A stretch of DNA of 40,422 bases from Pseudonocardiaceae bacterium (GTDB lineage Bacteria > Actinomycetota > Actinomycetes > Mycobacteriales > Pseudonocardiaceae), in the NCBI GenBank assembly GCA_009377865.1, contig WHTH01000038.1, positions 1 through 40,422 on the forward strand, given 5' to 3'. The translations under genes and the position numbers were made by a program. Each line of letters begins with the position of its first letter. The first letter of the stretch is position 1. The notes beneath the pieces are model-generated. The model ran no database searches. It worked only from the letters and a program-made list of their open reading frames with translations, and was not told where the DNA came from. Below are positions 1 to 8,094 of this stretch, in pieces.

Positions 1-95
1 ACCCACCCGTTGAGATAGATCCGGTCGAAGCACTCCAGATCCAAACCGACGTGCCCACCCAGGATGTCGGTCACAGTCACCACACGGGTCGCCAC
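1..95 (-). CDS. Partial CDS at left edge, unidentified conserved-looking protein (N-terminus)
   Basis: An open frame runs from a GTG at 95 leftwards out of the window, with a good Shine-Dalgarno (GGAGG on the minus strand, 102-106) about six bases before the GTG. The 31 visible residues contain VTDILGGHVGLDLECFDRIY followed by LNGWV. From memory this resembles the start of an actinobacterial family of unassigned proteins that begin with a 'HV.LD.EC.DR.YLN' segment; I cannot name a function. It is divergent from the SDR gene, with about 184 bases between the two starts. The ribosome site and sequence style make it likely real. Confidence 0.55.
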   Translation of the reverse strand, partial: MATRVVTVTDILGGHVGLDLECFDRIYLNGW

Positions 96-279
96 GGCGC
101 ACCTCCGGGCGGCGTCAACTCAACCCACCAGCCTGGCCCCAACCAGCCGCGACGTCACCCGCCAACCCGACCACAACCTCGGCGGTCCGAGGCGGAGCCT
201 CACTGGCCGATGTTCGCTAGTTGGGCAAGCGACATCGGCTCGATCGTGTAAAAGACTCTTCCCAGGAGGGAGAAGGATC

Positions 280-1050
280 GTGGGAAGCAAGCTAAGTGGC
301 CGGGGCGCGGTCATCACGGGAGCCGGATCGGGAATCGGCCTCGCGGCGGCGCATCTGTTCGTCGCCGAGGGCAGCGCCGTCGCGGTGTTGGACCGGGACC
401 CGATCCGCGTCAAGGAAGCGGTCGAGCAGCTGCAGGCCGCCGGCGGGCGCGCGATGGGTGCAGCGGTCGACATCTCTTCCCCGGACCAGGTGCAGGCTGG
501 TGTGGCGGACGTGGTCGCCGAGTTCGGCAAGATCGACGTGCTGTTTAACAACGCGGGCGCCGACGCCTTCGGCTCCGTCGTGACCAGTTCGCTGGAGGAC
601 TGGGACCGCTGTTTCTCGGTGAACGCGCGGGGAACCTTCCTGGTGTCCCAGGCCGTGATCCCCCACATGACCGACGACGGGTGCGCCATCGTCAACACGG
701 CGTCGATCTGCGGCTTGGTCGGGGTTCCAAACTACTCGGCCTACAGCGCCTCGAAAGGCGCCGTCATCGCCCTGACTCGAGCCATGGCGATCGACTTCGC
801 CCCGCAGGGGATTCGGGTCAACGTGATCTGCCCCGGTGCGGTCTACACGCCCATGCTGGAACCGCTCATGGAAGCCAGGGGGAAGGGTGATCGCTCGGCC
901 GGGGTCGCCGCGACCATCAACAAGCATCCCCTCGGCAGGCTCGGCACCCCCGAGGAAATCGCCCGGGTCGCTCTGTTCCTCGCCTGCGACGACTCATCGT
1001 TCATGACCGGGACGGTCGTCACCGCCGATGGGGGCGTCACCGCGCAGTAA
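280..1050 (+). CDS. SDR family NAD(P)-dependent oxidoreductase
   Basis: A classical short-chain dehydrogenase/reductase of 256 residues, the usual family length. The Rossmann glycine motif TGAGSGIG lies at about residues 13-20, NNAG near residue 93, and the active-site YSASK with an upstream Ser before it. The PG motif (CPGAVYTPM) and the C-terminal GTVVTADGG are also typical. The frame is open from position 64, but homology starts just after the GTG at 280, which follows AGGAGGGAG (264-272), so I choose 280. The substrate cannot be read from sequence. Cofactor may be NAD because an Asp (LDRD) ends the second beta strand. It stands next to a wrecked aldehyde dehydrogenase, so it may once have belonged to an alcohol/aldehyde oxidation pathway; this is inference. 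Confidence 0.9.
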   Translation: MGSKLSGRGAVITGAGSGIGLAAAHLFVAEGSAVAVLDRDPIRVKEAVEQLQAAGGRAMGAAVDISSPDQVQAGVADVVAEFGKIDVLFNNAGADAFGSVVTSSLEDWDRCFSVNARGTFLVSQAVIPHMTDDGCAIVNTASICGLVGVPNYSAYSASKGAVIALTRAMAIDFAPQGIRVNVICPGAVYTPMLEPLMEARGKGDRSAGVAATINKHPLGRLGTPEEIARVALFLACDDSSFMTGTVVTADGGVTAQ

Positions 1051-1318
1051 GGCTTTGCAGTCGCTGGCTCTGGGCCAGCCAGTACGTGAATTGGGAGGAA
1101 GTCGAAGCGGCCGGCCCTGTTCTGACGGAGATTCATTCCTAGCGGACATCAGGCCAGGCCAAGCAGTCGCACCGGCCACCCTCGTCGGATCCTCTGAGGA
1201 GGGTGGCCGACCGGATTGCGTAGCGTCCTGATCGTCGGTCACCCGGCGTGTTCGATCCCGATGCACTGAACGAGGAGCGCCCCACTCGAGTCGAACCCGG
1301 AGACATCCCGCTCCCGAC
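1051..1318. other. Intergenic stretch with no recognisable gene
   Basis: No frame here shows a recognisable protein motif or a convincing ribosome binding site. The stretch separates the intact SDR gene from a series of degraded genes and probably belongs to the decayed accessory region. No convincing terminator hairpin with a T tract was seen after the SDR stop. Confidence 0.4.
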
Positions 1319-1714
1319 CACGAGATCTCGGCCAGCAAGCTGCGCGCGCTGGCCTCCGCCGCCGCCATCGTGGCGGGCCAAGCTGCAGGCAGGAAGAACA
1401 CATGACCGACACCGCCGCCACCATCGACACCGTCACCGACATCGCAGCACAGGTCGCCGCCGTCGTCGAACGGGCCCGCGCCCCGCGCAGGCCGTCGTGA
1501 ACGAATACACGGCGGAGTAGGTGCACGAGCTCACCACCGCCGTCGCCTATTCGGTCGCCCGCAAGGACCGGGCGGCCGGGTTCGGCAACTACGACGACAA
1601 GGTCATCAAGATCGAGCGCCGCGTGCTCGGCGTGCTCACCGATCTGCGCGCCACCCCGACTGTCGGGGTGGTGGAGGAGGACCCGCACCGGGGCCTTGTG
1701 TTCGGACTAGATGT
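1319..1714 (+). pseudogene. Degraded acylating aldehyde dehydrogenase N-terminus, preceded by the tail of another gene
   Basis: An ATG at 1402 (MTDTAATIDTVTDIAAQVAA...) starts a frame that resembles the N-terminus of the acylating/sulfoacetaldehyde-type aldehyde dehydrogenases. Homology breaks near 1480, where it continues two bases out of frame (QAVVNEYTAE), meets an in-frame TAG at 1518-1520 where Gln is expected, and resumes as VHELTTAVAYSVARKD. About ten residues expected before GFGNYDDKVIKIERRVLGVL are missing. The match stops after VVEEDPHRGL near 1714, so the catalytic domain is absent. The ATG overlaps the TGA of an upstream frame (1319-1405) ending AIVAGQAAGRKNT, which looks like the C-terminus of a second lost gene in the same operon. 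A frameshift, a nonsense codon and two deletions make this clearly a relic. Confidence 0.75.
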
Positions 1715-1741
1715 GTTCCGACCCCAGGCGGGAGGTCCCAG

Positions 1742-2297
1742 ATGACGACGACGTCGATGGCCATGGGCCTACCGGGTGTGACGCTGACATCCGGCGACCA
1801 CATCTGCGCCTTCTACCAAGGCGCCGCCCAGCGCGACGAGCTGCTGGTGCCTTTCCTGCGGAAGGGGCTGCTGACAGGCGACAAGTGCATCTGCGTCACC
1901 GACGATCCCGGCGCCAACCAGACGGTCTGCGCGCTGGCCGCCGAGTTCGACGTGGACGTCTCGCTGGCCTCCGGCCAGCTGGAGCCGATGTCCTTCGAGT
2001 CGACCTACCTGGCCGGGGGCTACTTCGCCACCGACCGGATGCTCGATTTCTGGGAAGATGCGGTCGGGGGCGCGGTGCGCCGCGACGGCTTCGGCTTCGT
2101 CCGTGCTGTCGGCGAGATGACGTGGGCACTGCGTGGACCTGCCCGGCGTCGAGCACCTGCTCGCCTACGAGGCCAGGCTGAACGACTTCCTGCCCCGCTA
2201 ACCGCAGGTAGTCCTGTGCCTCTACGACCTGGAGCAGTTCTCCAACGGCCAAATCCTGCTCGAAATCTTGCGGACCCACCCCAAGGTCTCCCCAGGA
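1742..2297 (+). pseudogene. MEDS-domain (DcmR-type sensory) protein, frameshifted
   Basis: Starts at ATG 1742 with MTTTSMAMGLPGVTLTSGDH and continues with HICAFYQG, typical of the MEDS (methanogen/methylotroph, DcmR sensory) domain found in actinobacterial signalling proteins. The domain is intact to GEMTWALR at about 2134. One extra base at about 2135 then shifts the frame, and the expected continuation (DLPGVEHLLAYEARLNDFLPR) is read in the third frame. It hits TAA at 2199-2201 exactly where a Tyr codon is expected, and goes on as PQVVLCLYDLEQFSNGQILL up to about 2297. The C-terminal part after THPKV is replaced by unrelated sequence. An insertion plus a TAC-to-TAA type change make the gene inactive. 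Confidence 0.8.
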
Positions 2298-2542
2298 GCG
2301 CCCCTGTGCAGTCCGACGATCACCCGGCCGGCGACGGGCAGAACCCCGCCGCCCCCATCACGAACCCGGCCCGCCGAGGCCGAGCGGTCATGGACTTCCG
2401 CCCGTATCCGACCGCGCCGACCCGCACGCGGCGCAGCCCGGCGAACTCCGGACGCCGCGACATTCGGCGCGGCAACCAGCCGACCCCGTCCACCGTCTGG
2501 TTCACGCCGACCCGGCACGAAGCCGCCCCAGGCCAAGACGTC

Positions 2543-3218
2543 GTGACGGACCCTGCTCGCCGGTCGAGGCCGAGCTGGGCGCCGGACATCGAGCTTGCGG
2601 GCGCGGTCTGGCCGCTGCCCGTGCTGGCGCGCGCCGTCACCTCGTTCACCGAACCCGGCGCCACCGTCCTGCTCCTGCCCTGGCCCGCCGCGGCGCGTGA
2701 CGGACTCGCAGTGGAGGTGCCCTCCGGCGCCGTCGCCGCGGTTGCCGAACTCGGCCGCCGACCGCACCTCGGCGACCTCCCCGCAGCCGCCGGACGGAAC
2801 GACAACGCTGTCCAGCTCCGGGCCGATGAGGCTGACGGCAGGGTCGATCTGCTGATCACCGTCATGCCCGCACGGCTCGACCCCGCCGAGCACACCGACA
2901 CCGTCGCCCGGCATGCCGCCCGAGCGCTCCGCCTCGGCGGCGTCCTCGCCGTGCTCACCCACTGTGACCGCAGTGACGGCGTCCTCGTCGACCCGACCGG
3001 CCCGATGGTGACCGCCGGGCAGAACGCCGACCTCACTCTACCTGCAGCACGTCATCGCCGTGCATCTCCCACCCGCGCACCTGCGCCCGCATCCCGCCCA
3101 CCGGGCGGACGGCCGGACGCCCGAGGCGCACCTGCGTGTGCACAGCGACGTCCTGGTCTTCGCTCAGCCCCACGACGACGGTGCCCGCCCCGCCACGGCC
3201 CGCTCACCACGGCCGTGA
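2543..3218 (+). pseudogene. Methyltransferase-like gene upstream of the DNA methyltransferase, frameshifted
   Basis: A GTG at 2543 leads into a frame with LAGAVWPLPVLARAVTSF, then LLITVMPARLDP and a segment ALRLGGVLAVLTHCDRSDG, reminiscent of the last strands of a SAM-dependent methyltransferase fold. At about 3033-3038 one extra base breaks the frame. The continuation, YLQHVIAVHLPPAHL followed by HSDVLVFAQP, is in another frame and stops at TGA 3216-3218. Paired genes of this type precede TRM11-like DNA methyltransferases on actinobacterial elements (from memory). The true start is uncertain, since an ATG at 2390 is also in frame. The role is unknown and the gene is probably dead. Confidence 0.6.
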
Positions 3219-3268
3219 CCCCCACGCCCGACCAACAGCCCACGCCCGCCGACCCGAAAGGCACCGCG

Positions 3269-4237
3269 ATGCCCGACACGTCCCACCCCGAACCGCTCCC
3301 AGTCGAGACCGGCCCCGGCATCGAGGACCTGCCGCTGTCGGTGTGGACCACCGCGCAGCAGCCCCCTGCCAGCCAGCGCCGCGACCGCTACGTCCCGGGC
3401 TCGACCGCGCACCCGGCGAAGATGCTGCCCGCTGTCGCCGCCCACGCCATCGCCCACTACACCCGCCCCAGGGACCTCGTCCTGGACCCGATGTGCGGGA
3501 TCGGCACCACCCTCGTCGAGGCCGTCCACCTCGGCCGCCGCGCCGTCGGGGTCGAGTACGAGCCGCACTGGGTCGACGTCGCCCGCGCCAACCTCGACCT
3601 CGCCCGCGACCACGACGTCGACCCGGCCGTCCTCGACGGCTCCCAGGTGCTCCACGGCGACGCCCGCCAGCTGACCACGCTGCTCCCACCCGACCTCGTC
3701 GGGAAGGCCGCGCTCGTGGTCACCTCCCCGCCCTACGGGCCCTCCACCCACGGCCAGGTGTCGGTCATCCCCGGCGGCGGAGTGCAGAAGTACCACCACC
3801 TCTACGGCAGCCTGCTCGACCGCGGGAACCTCGCCAACATCGGCCACCACCGTCTCCTGGCCGGGTTCCAGCGCATCCTCGCCGCCCTCGTCGAGGTCCT
3901 GCGGCCGGGCGCGCACGTCGCGATCACCGTCCGGCCGTGGCGCGAGCACGCGGAGCTGATTGACCTGCCCTCCCAGATCCTCGCCTGCGGCACCCGCGCC
4001 GGCCTGGTTCCTGTGGAGCGCTGCGTCGCCCTGCTCGGCCGTGTCGCCGACGACGGCCTCGTCGCCCGCGGCTCGTTCTTCCAGCGTGACTTCATCCGCA
4101 AGCAACGCGACGCCGGCCTACCGCTGCACCTCATCGCGCACGAGGACGTCTTGATCTTCCGCACCCCACCCACCGTCGGCGTGCCCGCTGACCGGAACGC
4201 GACGTCGCCCCCGTCGATGCTCAGCGCTGCGGCGTAG
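3269..4237 (+). CDS. TRM11-like / N4-N6 class DNA methyltransferase
   Basis: 322 residues from ATG 3269. The frame is open much further upstream, but that part is a shadow of the broken gene before it. The protein carries the SAM-binding motif I, DPMCGIGTTLVEA (about residues 71-83), and the catalytic motif IV, TSPPYG (about 151-156), in the order I then IV. The SPPY form is typical of exocyclic-amino DNA methyltransferases and of TRM11-like RNA/DNA enzymes. The N-terminus SVWTTAQQPPASQRRDRYVP and HPAKMLP resembles element-borne methyltransferases of actinomycetes. No restriction endonuclease is adjacent, so it is probably a solitary modification enzyme of the former mobile element. Target sequence cannot be deduced. 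No internal stop or frameshift was seen. Confidence 0.8.
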   Translation: MPDTSHPEPLPVETGPGIEDLPLSVWTTAQQPPASQRRDRYVPGSTAHPAKMLPAVAAHAIAHYTRPRDLVLDPMCGIGTTLVEAVHLGRRAVGVEYEPHWVDVARANLDLARDHDVDPAVLDGSQVLHGDARQLTTLLPPDLVGKAALVVTSPPYGPSTHGQVSVIPGGGVQKYHHLYGSLLDRGNLANIGHHRLLAGFQRILAALVEVLRPGAHVAITVRPWREHAELIDLPSQILACGTRAGLVPVERCVALLGRVADDGLVARGSFFQRDFIRKQRDAGLPLHLIAHEDVLIFRTPPTVGVPADRNATSPPSMLSAAA

Positions 4238-4531
4238 AGGCATAACTCCGGCGCCGACGCCGGACCCGCCGCAGCTAACCCTGCCGTCGCGGGTGCCGCC
4301 ACGGCACTGGCCCTTCGGCCCGATTCAAGCGCTCATGGACCCGTACGTGCGCCCGCTGATCCCGGCGGCTTCCGACCCCCGACCAACAGCGAGGTGACGA
4401 CCGGCCAGCGAACCTGCCGCCCCGCCGCGCTCGCCGCGGGGCCCACCCCACCTCGACTGGACGGGCTCGGGTCGGCGCTCCAACGCCCACCCGAGCCCTG
4501 ACCGAACACCTGATTACGCAGGAGTCCGGCT
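4238..4531. other. Spacer without recognisable gene
   Basis: About 290 bases between the methyltransferase and the small membrane protein gene. Only short meaningless frames were seen on either strand. Its end carries the ribosome site AGGAG (4520-4524) of the next gene. Confidence 0.4.
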
Positions 4532-4972
4532 ATGCCTCATTCAAGCCCATCTGGCGGCGGTCGCCACCACCGTCGCCGACGGCGGCGGTGCCAGCCCCAC
4601 ACCGGCCGGACCTGGCCGCCGCAGACCGCGCAACCACAGCGTCATCCGAGCCCGCCACGTACTCGACGCCCGCAGTGGCTGTGGGCGTTGCTGGTGCTCG
4701 TCGTGCTCGTGCTCGTCGTCGCGGTGCTATTCCTTCTGCTGTTCGGACAGGCCGACGGGCGTCCTGCGCCCATCCATCCGGGTATCCAAGAATGCCATCT
4801 GCTGGGAGAGACATGCCTCGACGTTCCCCTACGGATGCAGGCCCCAGACTCCTTCGCCGCGAGCGGTTCACTGACGCCGAGCCACCGGAGCTGGACGTCG
4901 ACATCCAGGTGCTGCACGGCGCCGAGGGCGAGCAGCTGGCTCGGCGTCAGGTGCGTGTGCTGTGGGAGGTGA
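4532..4972 (+). CDS. Putative small single-pass membrane protein
   Basis: ATG 4532 follows CAGGAG with an eight-base spacing. The first 48 residues are rich in Arg, His and Pro, followed by one strong membrane segment (WALLVLVVLVLVVAVLFLLL, about residues 51-70). This arrangement predicts a basic cytoplasmic tail and an N-in single-pass protein. After residue 95 the frame is a shadow of the next small gene, which it overlaps by 160 bases, so the original gene may have ended earlier or be frameshifted near 4800. I do not recognise a family. The position directly upstream of a serine integrase suggests an element-borne accessory gene. Confidence 0.4.
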   Translation: MPHSSPSGGGRHHRRRRRRCQPHTGRTWPPQTAQPQRHPSPPRTRRPQWLWALLVLVVLVLVVAVLFLLLFGQADGRPAPIHPGIQECHLLGETCLDVPLRMQAPDSFAASGSLTPSHRSWTSTSRCCTAPRASSWLGVRCVCCGR

Positions 4973-5025
4973 CCCAATGGCTGGCCCACGACAACTCGCC
5001 GACTGGGCAGCAGCGGGCGGCGTAG
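4813..5025 (+). CDS. Small helical protein overlapping the integrase start
   Basis: 70 residues from ATG 4813 (weak site GGGAGAG upstream). The central part, ELDVDIQVLHG followed by EGEQLARRQVRVLWEVTQWL, looks like real protein with an amphipathic helix. The stop lies 49 bases inside the integrase gene, whose ribosome site is within this coding sequence, so the two are translationally linked. Small genes just upstream of serine integrases on actinobacterial elements often have this look (from memory). A role as a recombination directionality factor or regulator is possible but unproven. The start could be later. Confidence 0.45.
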   Translation: MPRRSPTDAGPRLLRRERFTDAEPPELDVDIQVLHGAEGEQLARRQVRVLWEVTQWLAHDNSPTGQQRAA

Positions 5026-6881
5026 GCCAAACCCGCAGCCCCTACCGCCGCACCCCGACCACGCCGGAGGCCGGCGAGTGCGGGCCGGCCGCGGCGGTGC
5101 TGCGGGTGGCGTGGGCGGGCCGCACATCTACCTACGACCAGCAGGACCCCACGCTGTCGCTGCCCCGACAGCTGCGCGCCTGCCAGCTCGTGCTGCCCGA
5201 GGACGCGTTGATCGTCGCGCACTTCTACGACATCGAGTCCGGCCGAAAGGATCTCGCCGCTCGCGGCCGCAGCACCGCGCACGAGTTGTTCAACATCCCG
5301 ATCCACCGCGACGGCGGCCTGGCCGACCTGCTTGCTGAAGCCGAGCGACCCGACCGCCGCTTCGACTACGTCATCTGCGAGTCCATCGACCGGATCGCCC
5401 GACGCACCTACATCGCTACCGACATCGAGAACCGCCTCGACCGCGCCGGGGTTCGGCTGCTCGCCGCCGACGAACCCTTCCAGCTCGCCCCGACCGGTGG
5501 CCGCAAGGCCAAGACCGCCACCGCGCTGCTCACGCGCCGGGTCAAGCAGGGCATCTCCGAGTTCTACGTCGTGGAGATGCTGGAGAAGTCCTGGGACGGG
5601 TTCGCCGTGCACACCGAAGAAGGCTTCAACATCGGCAAACCCTGCTACGGCTACCAGGCCCGCAAGATCCCCCACCCAGTACCAGCGAAGCGGGCCAAGG
5701 GGCAGAAGAAGACCTTCCTGGAGCCCGACCCGGCGCAGGCCCCAGTAGTGCAGCGGATCTTCGCGTGGCGGGTCGAGGAACGCCTCGGGTATCAGGCGAT
5801 CGCCGACCGGCTCAACACCGACCCGGCTGCGAATCCGCCGCCCACCCCGGTCGACCCCGCTCGCGCGGTCGGGCGCTGGACCGCCTCCAACGTCCGCGAC
5901 GTGCTGACCAACCCGAAGCACACCGGGTACATGGTGTGGAACCGGCACGCCCGCAAGACCCGCGGCAACAGCACCAACCCGCCCGCCGAGTGGATCTGGT
6001 CCCCGAAACCCGTGCACGAGCATCTCGTGAGCGTCGAGATCTACCTCGCCGCCCAGGAGATCAGCGCGCACCGCTTCGGCTCCCGTAGCGGGCCCGGCGC
6101 GAACACCCGCCACCCCGCGACGAAGCGGTCCTACTTGCTGCGCACCTACCTGTTCTGCGACCTGTGCGGGCGACGCATGTTCGGCAAGACCCGCCGCGGT
6201 CACGCCTACTACGTCTGCGCCCCGGCCAAGGGCTACCCCGCCGACGAGCACGGCGGTGCCGGGAGCTGCTTCGTCCGCGAAGACCACCTCCTTGACCGCA
6301 TTTCGGCCTTCTTGGCTGAGCATGTCTTCGGGGCCTACCGACGTCATCTCCTCGATGCCGGCCTGCGCACCCTCGACGAGGAGGCGCAGGCCGAACGCCA
6401 GGGGCAGGCAGCCGCGCTGCGCCGGGCGATCGCCGACGCCGACGCCCGGATTAAGCGCACCGTGCGCAACCTCGAACTCGTCGACCACCCCGATCAGGAC
6501 CTCATCCGCGACATCAACGAACGCCGCGCCGAACTGCGAGCCCACCGCCAGCGCCTTGATGAGCAGCTCACTCAGGCCGAGAACAAGATCCGCGCCACTC
6601 CCAACCCCGACCTCCTCGACGCACTACCCGTCCTCGCCTTCCGGTTCGAGGACCTACCCGAACACCTCGCCCGCGCCCTCTTCGAAGCGCTCCGACTCGA
6701 GATCCGCTTCAACAAGCTGCTCAACCGCGCCACCTGCCGGATCACTCTAAAGATGCGGCGATGCTGCACGAGGTCCTCGCGGGCGCCGAGGCGAAGCGCG
6801 CACTCGCCGAACGCGACATTGCGACGGTCTACCGGCTGCTCAAGGAAGCTGGGGTGTCGCAGCGCCGCATCGCCGATCTGA
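4977..6881 (+). CDS. Large serine recombinase (integrase), 3' end out of native frame
   Basis: Catalyses site-specific DNA integration/excision by the serine mechanism. An in-frame GTG at 4962 is possible, but GGGAGGTGA (4964-4972) sits correctly before ATG 4977. The N-terminal resolvase domain has the nucleophile in RTSTYDQQDPTLSLPRQL (about residues 48-65) and later ESIDRIARR. The recombinase domain follows (IGKPCYGYQA... YQAIADRLNTD... LTNPKHTGYMVWN). Then comes the zinc ribbon with CDLCGRRMFG and paired Cys (YYVC, SC), and then the coiled coil (about 470-570). Homology runs to RLEIRFNKLLNRATCRITL near 6751. The remaining 40-odd residues (6752-6881) are Arg/Ser-rich shadow translation of the overlapping regulator, so the native tail was probably lost by deletion. 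Activity is doubtful but not excluded. Confidence 0.88.
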   Translation: MAGPRQLADWAAAGGVGQTRSPYRRTPTTPEAGECGPAAAVLRVAWAGRTSTYDQQDPTLSLPRQLRACQLVLPEDALIVAHFYDIESGRKDLAARGRSTAHELFNIPIHRDGGLADLLAEAERPDRRFDYVICESIDRIARRTYIATDIENRLDRAGVRLLAADEPFQLAPTGGRKAKTATALLTRRVKQGISEFYVVEMLEKSWDGFAVHTEEGFNIGKPCYGYQARKIPHPVPAKRAKGQKKTFLEPDPAQAPVVQRIFAWRVEERLGYQAIADRLNTDPAANPPPTPVDPARAVGRWTASNVRDVLTNPKHTGYMVWNRHARKTRGNSTNPPAEWIWSPKPVHEHLVSVEIYLAAQEISAHRFGSRSGPGANTRHPATKRSYLLRTYLFCDLCGRRMFGKTRRGHAYYVCAPAKGYPADEHGGAGSCFVREDHLLDRISAFLAEHVFGAYRRHLLDAGLRTLDEEAQAERQGQAAALRRAIADADARIKRTVRNLELVDHPDQDLIRDINERRAELRAHRQRLDEQLTQAENKIRATPNPDLLDALPVLAFRFEDLPEHLARALFEALRLEIRFNKLLNRATCRITLKMRRCCTRSSRAPRRSAHSPNATLRRSTGCSRKLGCRSAASPI

Positions 6882-8065
6882 CCGGGCAGTCACAGTCGCC
6901 GGTGCACGACATCGTTCACGGGCGTGCCGTCAAACAGTACGACGTACTTGCGCGGATCGCCGAGGGCCTCGGAATCGACCGTGCCGCAATGGGTCTCGCC
7001 TACGGAAGTGACACCTACGCTGATAGTGGCCACGCGAGGAGGGCAGCAACGGAGGAGGTGACCGACGATATGCGGCGCCGTGCCTTCCTGGCAGCAGCAG
7101 CTGCCGCGGTGTGCGGTTCCCCTGTGCTCGGCGACGCCCTCGAACTGCCCGGCCTGCCCGGCCCGGACGACACCCGGGTCACCCTCCCCACCAGGCTCGG
7201 GATGGGCGACGTTCGCGCTGTGCGCGACCTCACCGAACGACTGCGGGTGGTCGCCCGTACCTACGGCGGGCAGGCTGACACGCTCGGCGCGCTCGCGGCC
7301 CGCTCCACCCGGCTGATGTACGTCGCCGGCGCGGACACAGTGAGGCGGGCGCTCGGCTCGGCGCTGGCCGAACTGCAAACGACCGCCGGGTGGGCCTGCT
7401 ACGACGTCGGCGCTGACGACGCTGCCCGGACGCACTTCACCACCGCGCTCGAACTCGCGACAACGGTCGACGACCCGCATGCGGCAGCGTCGAGTCTGCG
7501 GCACGCCGGGATAATGACCACGCAGCGCGGTGCACCGAACGACGGGTTGAAGCTTTACCAGCTGGCGCAGCTGCGGCTGATGGACACACCCAGCGGCGAC
7601 GACAAGGTGATCGAACTACGCGCCTGGCTCAAGGCGCACTGTGCCTCGGCGCTGGTGGACCTCGGCAGGGTGGACGACGGCGTCACGCAGCTGGTCGCGG
7701 CCCGGGACGGCTGGCAACCCCCCGACCCCTACGAGCAGGCCGATATGGACTGGCTCACAGCGCAGCTGCACATGCGGCTAGGTCGGCTCGACCTAGCCGA
7801 GCCGTTCGCGTCGTCGTCGGTGCACGCTTGGGGCAACACGGGCCGCCGTGAGGGAACGATGGCCGAGACGACGCTAGCGACACTGCACGTGCAGGCTGGA
7901 GAGCCGCGCGGCCCGGAGCTGGCACAGCGGGCGATCGGCGGTGTTGCCGAGCTGCGGTCCAACCGCGCTCGCGACCGGCTGCTGCCGCTGGCCGAGGCGC
8001 TCGAGGTCCGTCGGTACCGCGACCTGGCACAACGGGCGCGCGAGGTCGCGACGAGCCGTGCGTAG
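6761..8065 (+). CDS. XRE-type helix-turn-helix regulator with TPR-like repeats
   Basis: 434 residues. The N-terminal HTH is clear: VYRLLKEAGVSQRRIADLTG followed by QSQSPVHDIVHGR and YDVLARIAEGLGI (about residues 24-72), a cro/C1-type DNA-binding fold. A linker with MRRRAFLAAAAAAVCG follows, and then a long helical region of TPR-like repeats up to the C-terminus. This architecture is common in Streptomyces and Pseudonocardiales, where several copies are scattered in genomes, often near mobile elements. The start lies inside the end of the integrase frame (121-base overlap), and no clear ribosome site is seen, so the junction was probably made by a deletion. Possible roles include repressor of the element or a small-molecule-sensing regulator. 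The sequence shows no target. Confidence 0.85.
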   Translation: MLHEVLAGAEAKRALAERDIATVYRLLKEAGVSQRRIADLTGQSQSPVHDIVHGRAVKQYDVLARIAEGLGIDRAAMGLAYGSDTYADSGHARRAATEEVTDDMRRRAFLAAAAAAVCGSPVLGDALELPGLPGPDDTRVTLPTRLGMGDVRAVRDLTERLRVVARTYGGQADTLGALAARSTRLMYVAGADTVRRALGSALAELQTTAGWACYDVGADDAARTHFTTALELATTVDDPHAAASSLRHAGIMTTQRGAPNDGLKLYQLAQLRLMDTPSGDDKVIELRAWLKAHCASALVDLGRVDDGVTQLVAARDGWQPPDPYEQADMDWLTAQLHMRLGRLDLAEPFASSSVHAWGNTGRREGTMAETTLATLHVQAGEPRGPELAQRAIGGVAELRSNRARDRLLPLAEALEVRRYRDLAQRAREVATSRA

Positions 8066-8094
8066 CCCCACCGACTGGCACCCGCCCGGGCCGT

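Larger units (their letters stand above)
1319..8065. mobile_element. Decayed integrative/accessory region with serine integrase (ends uncertain)
   Basis: Between the SDR gene and the SGNH esterase lie four or more broken genes, a DNA methyltransferase, small element-type proteins, a large serine integrase and an XRE/TPR regulator. Serine integrases and solitary methyltransferases are common on actinobacterial integrative elements. I found no pair of attachment-site repeats and no conjugation or replication genes, so the limits given are only those of the accessory-looking genes. The element appears to be dead or dying, because its integrase lacks a native C-terminus and neighbouring genes carry frameshifts. 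Confidence 0.45.

Noticed and set aside
4947-6545. 532-codon open frame antisense to the serine integrase
   Set aside because: Gly/Val-rich shadow translation caused by high GC third positions; the plus-strand integrase has clear motifs.
1319-8065. Attachment-site repeats bounding the serine-integrase element
   Set aside because: No convincing direct repeat pair was found around the region, so no att sites are annotated.
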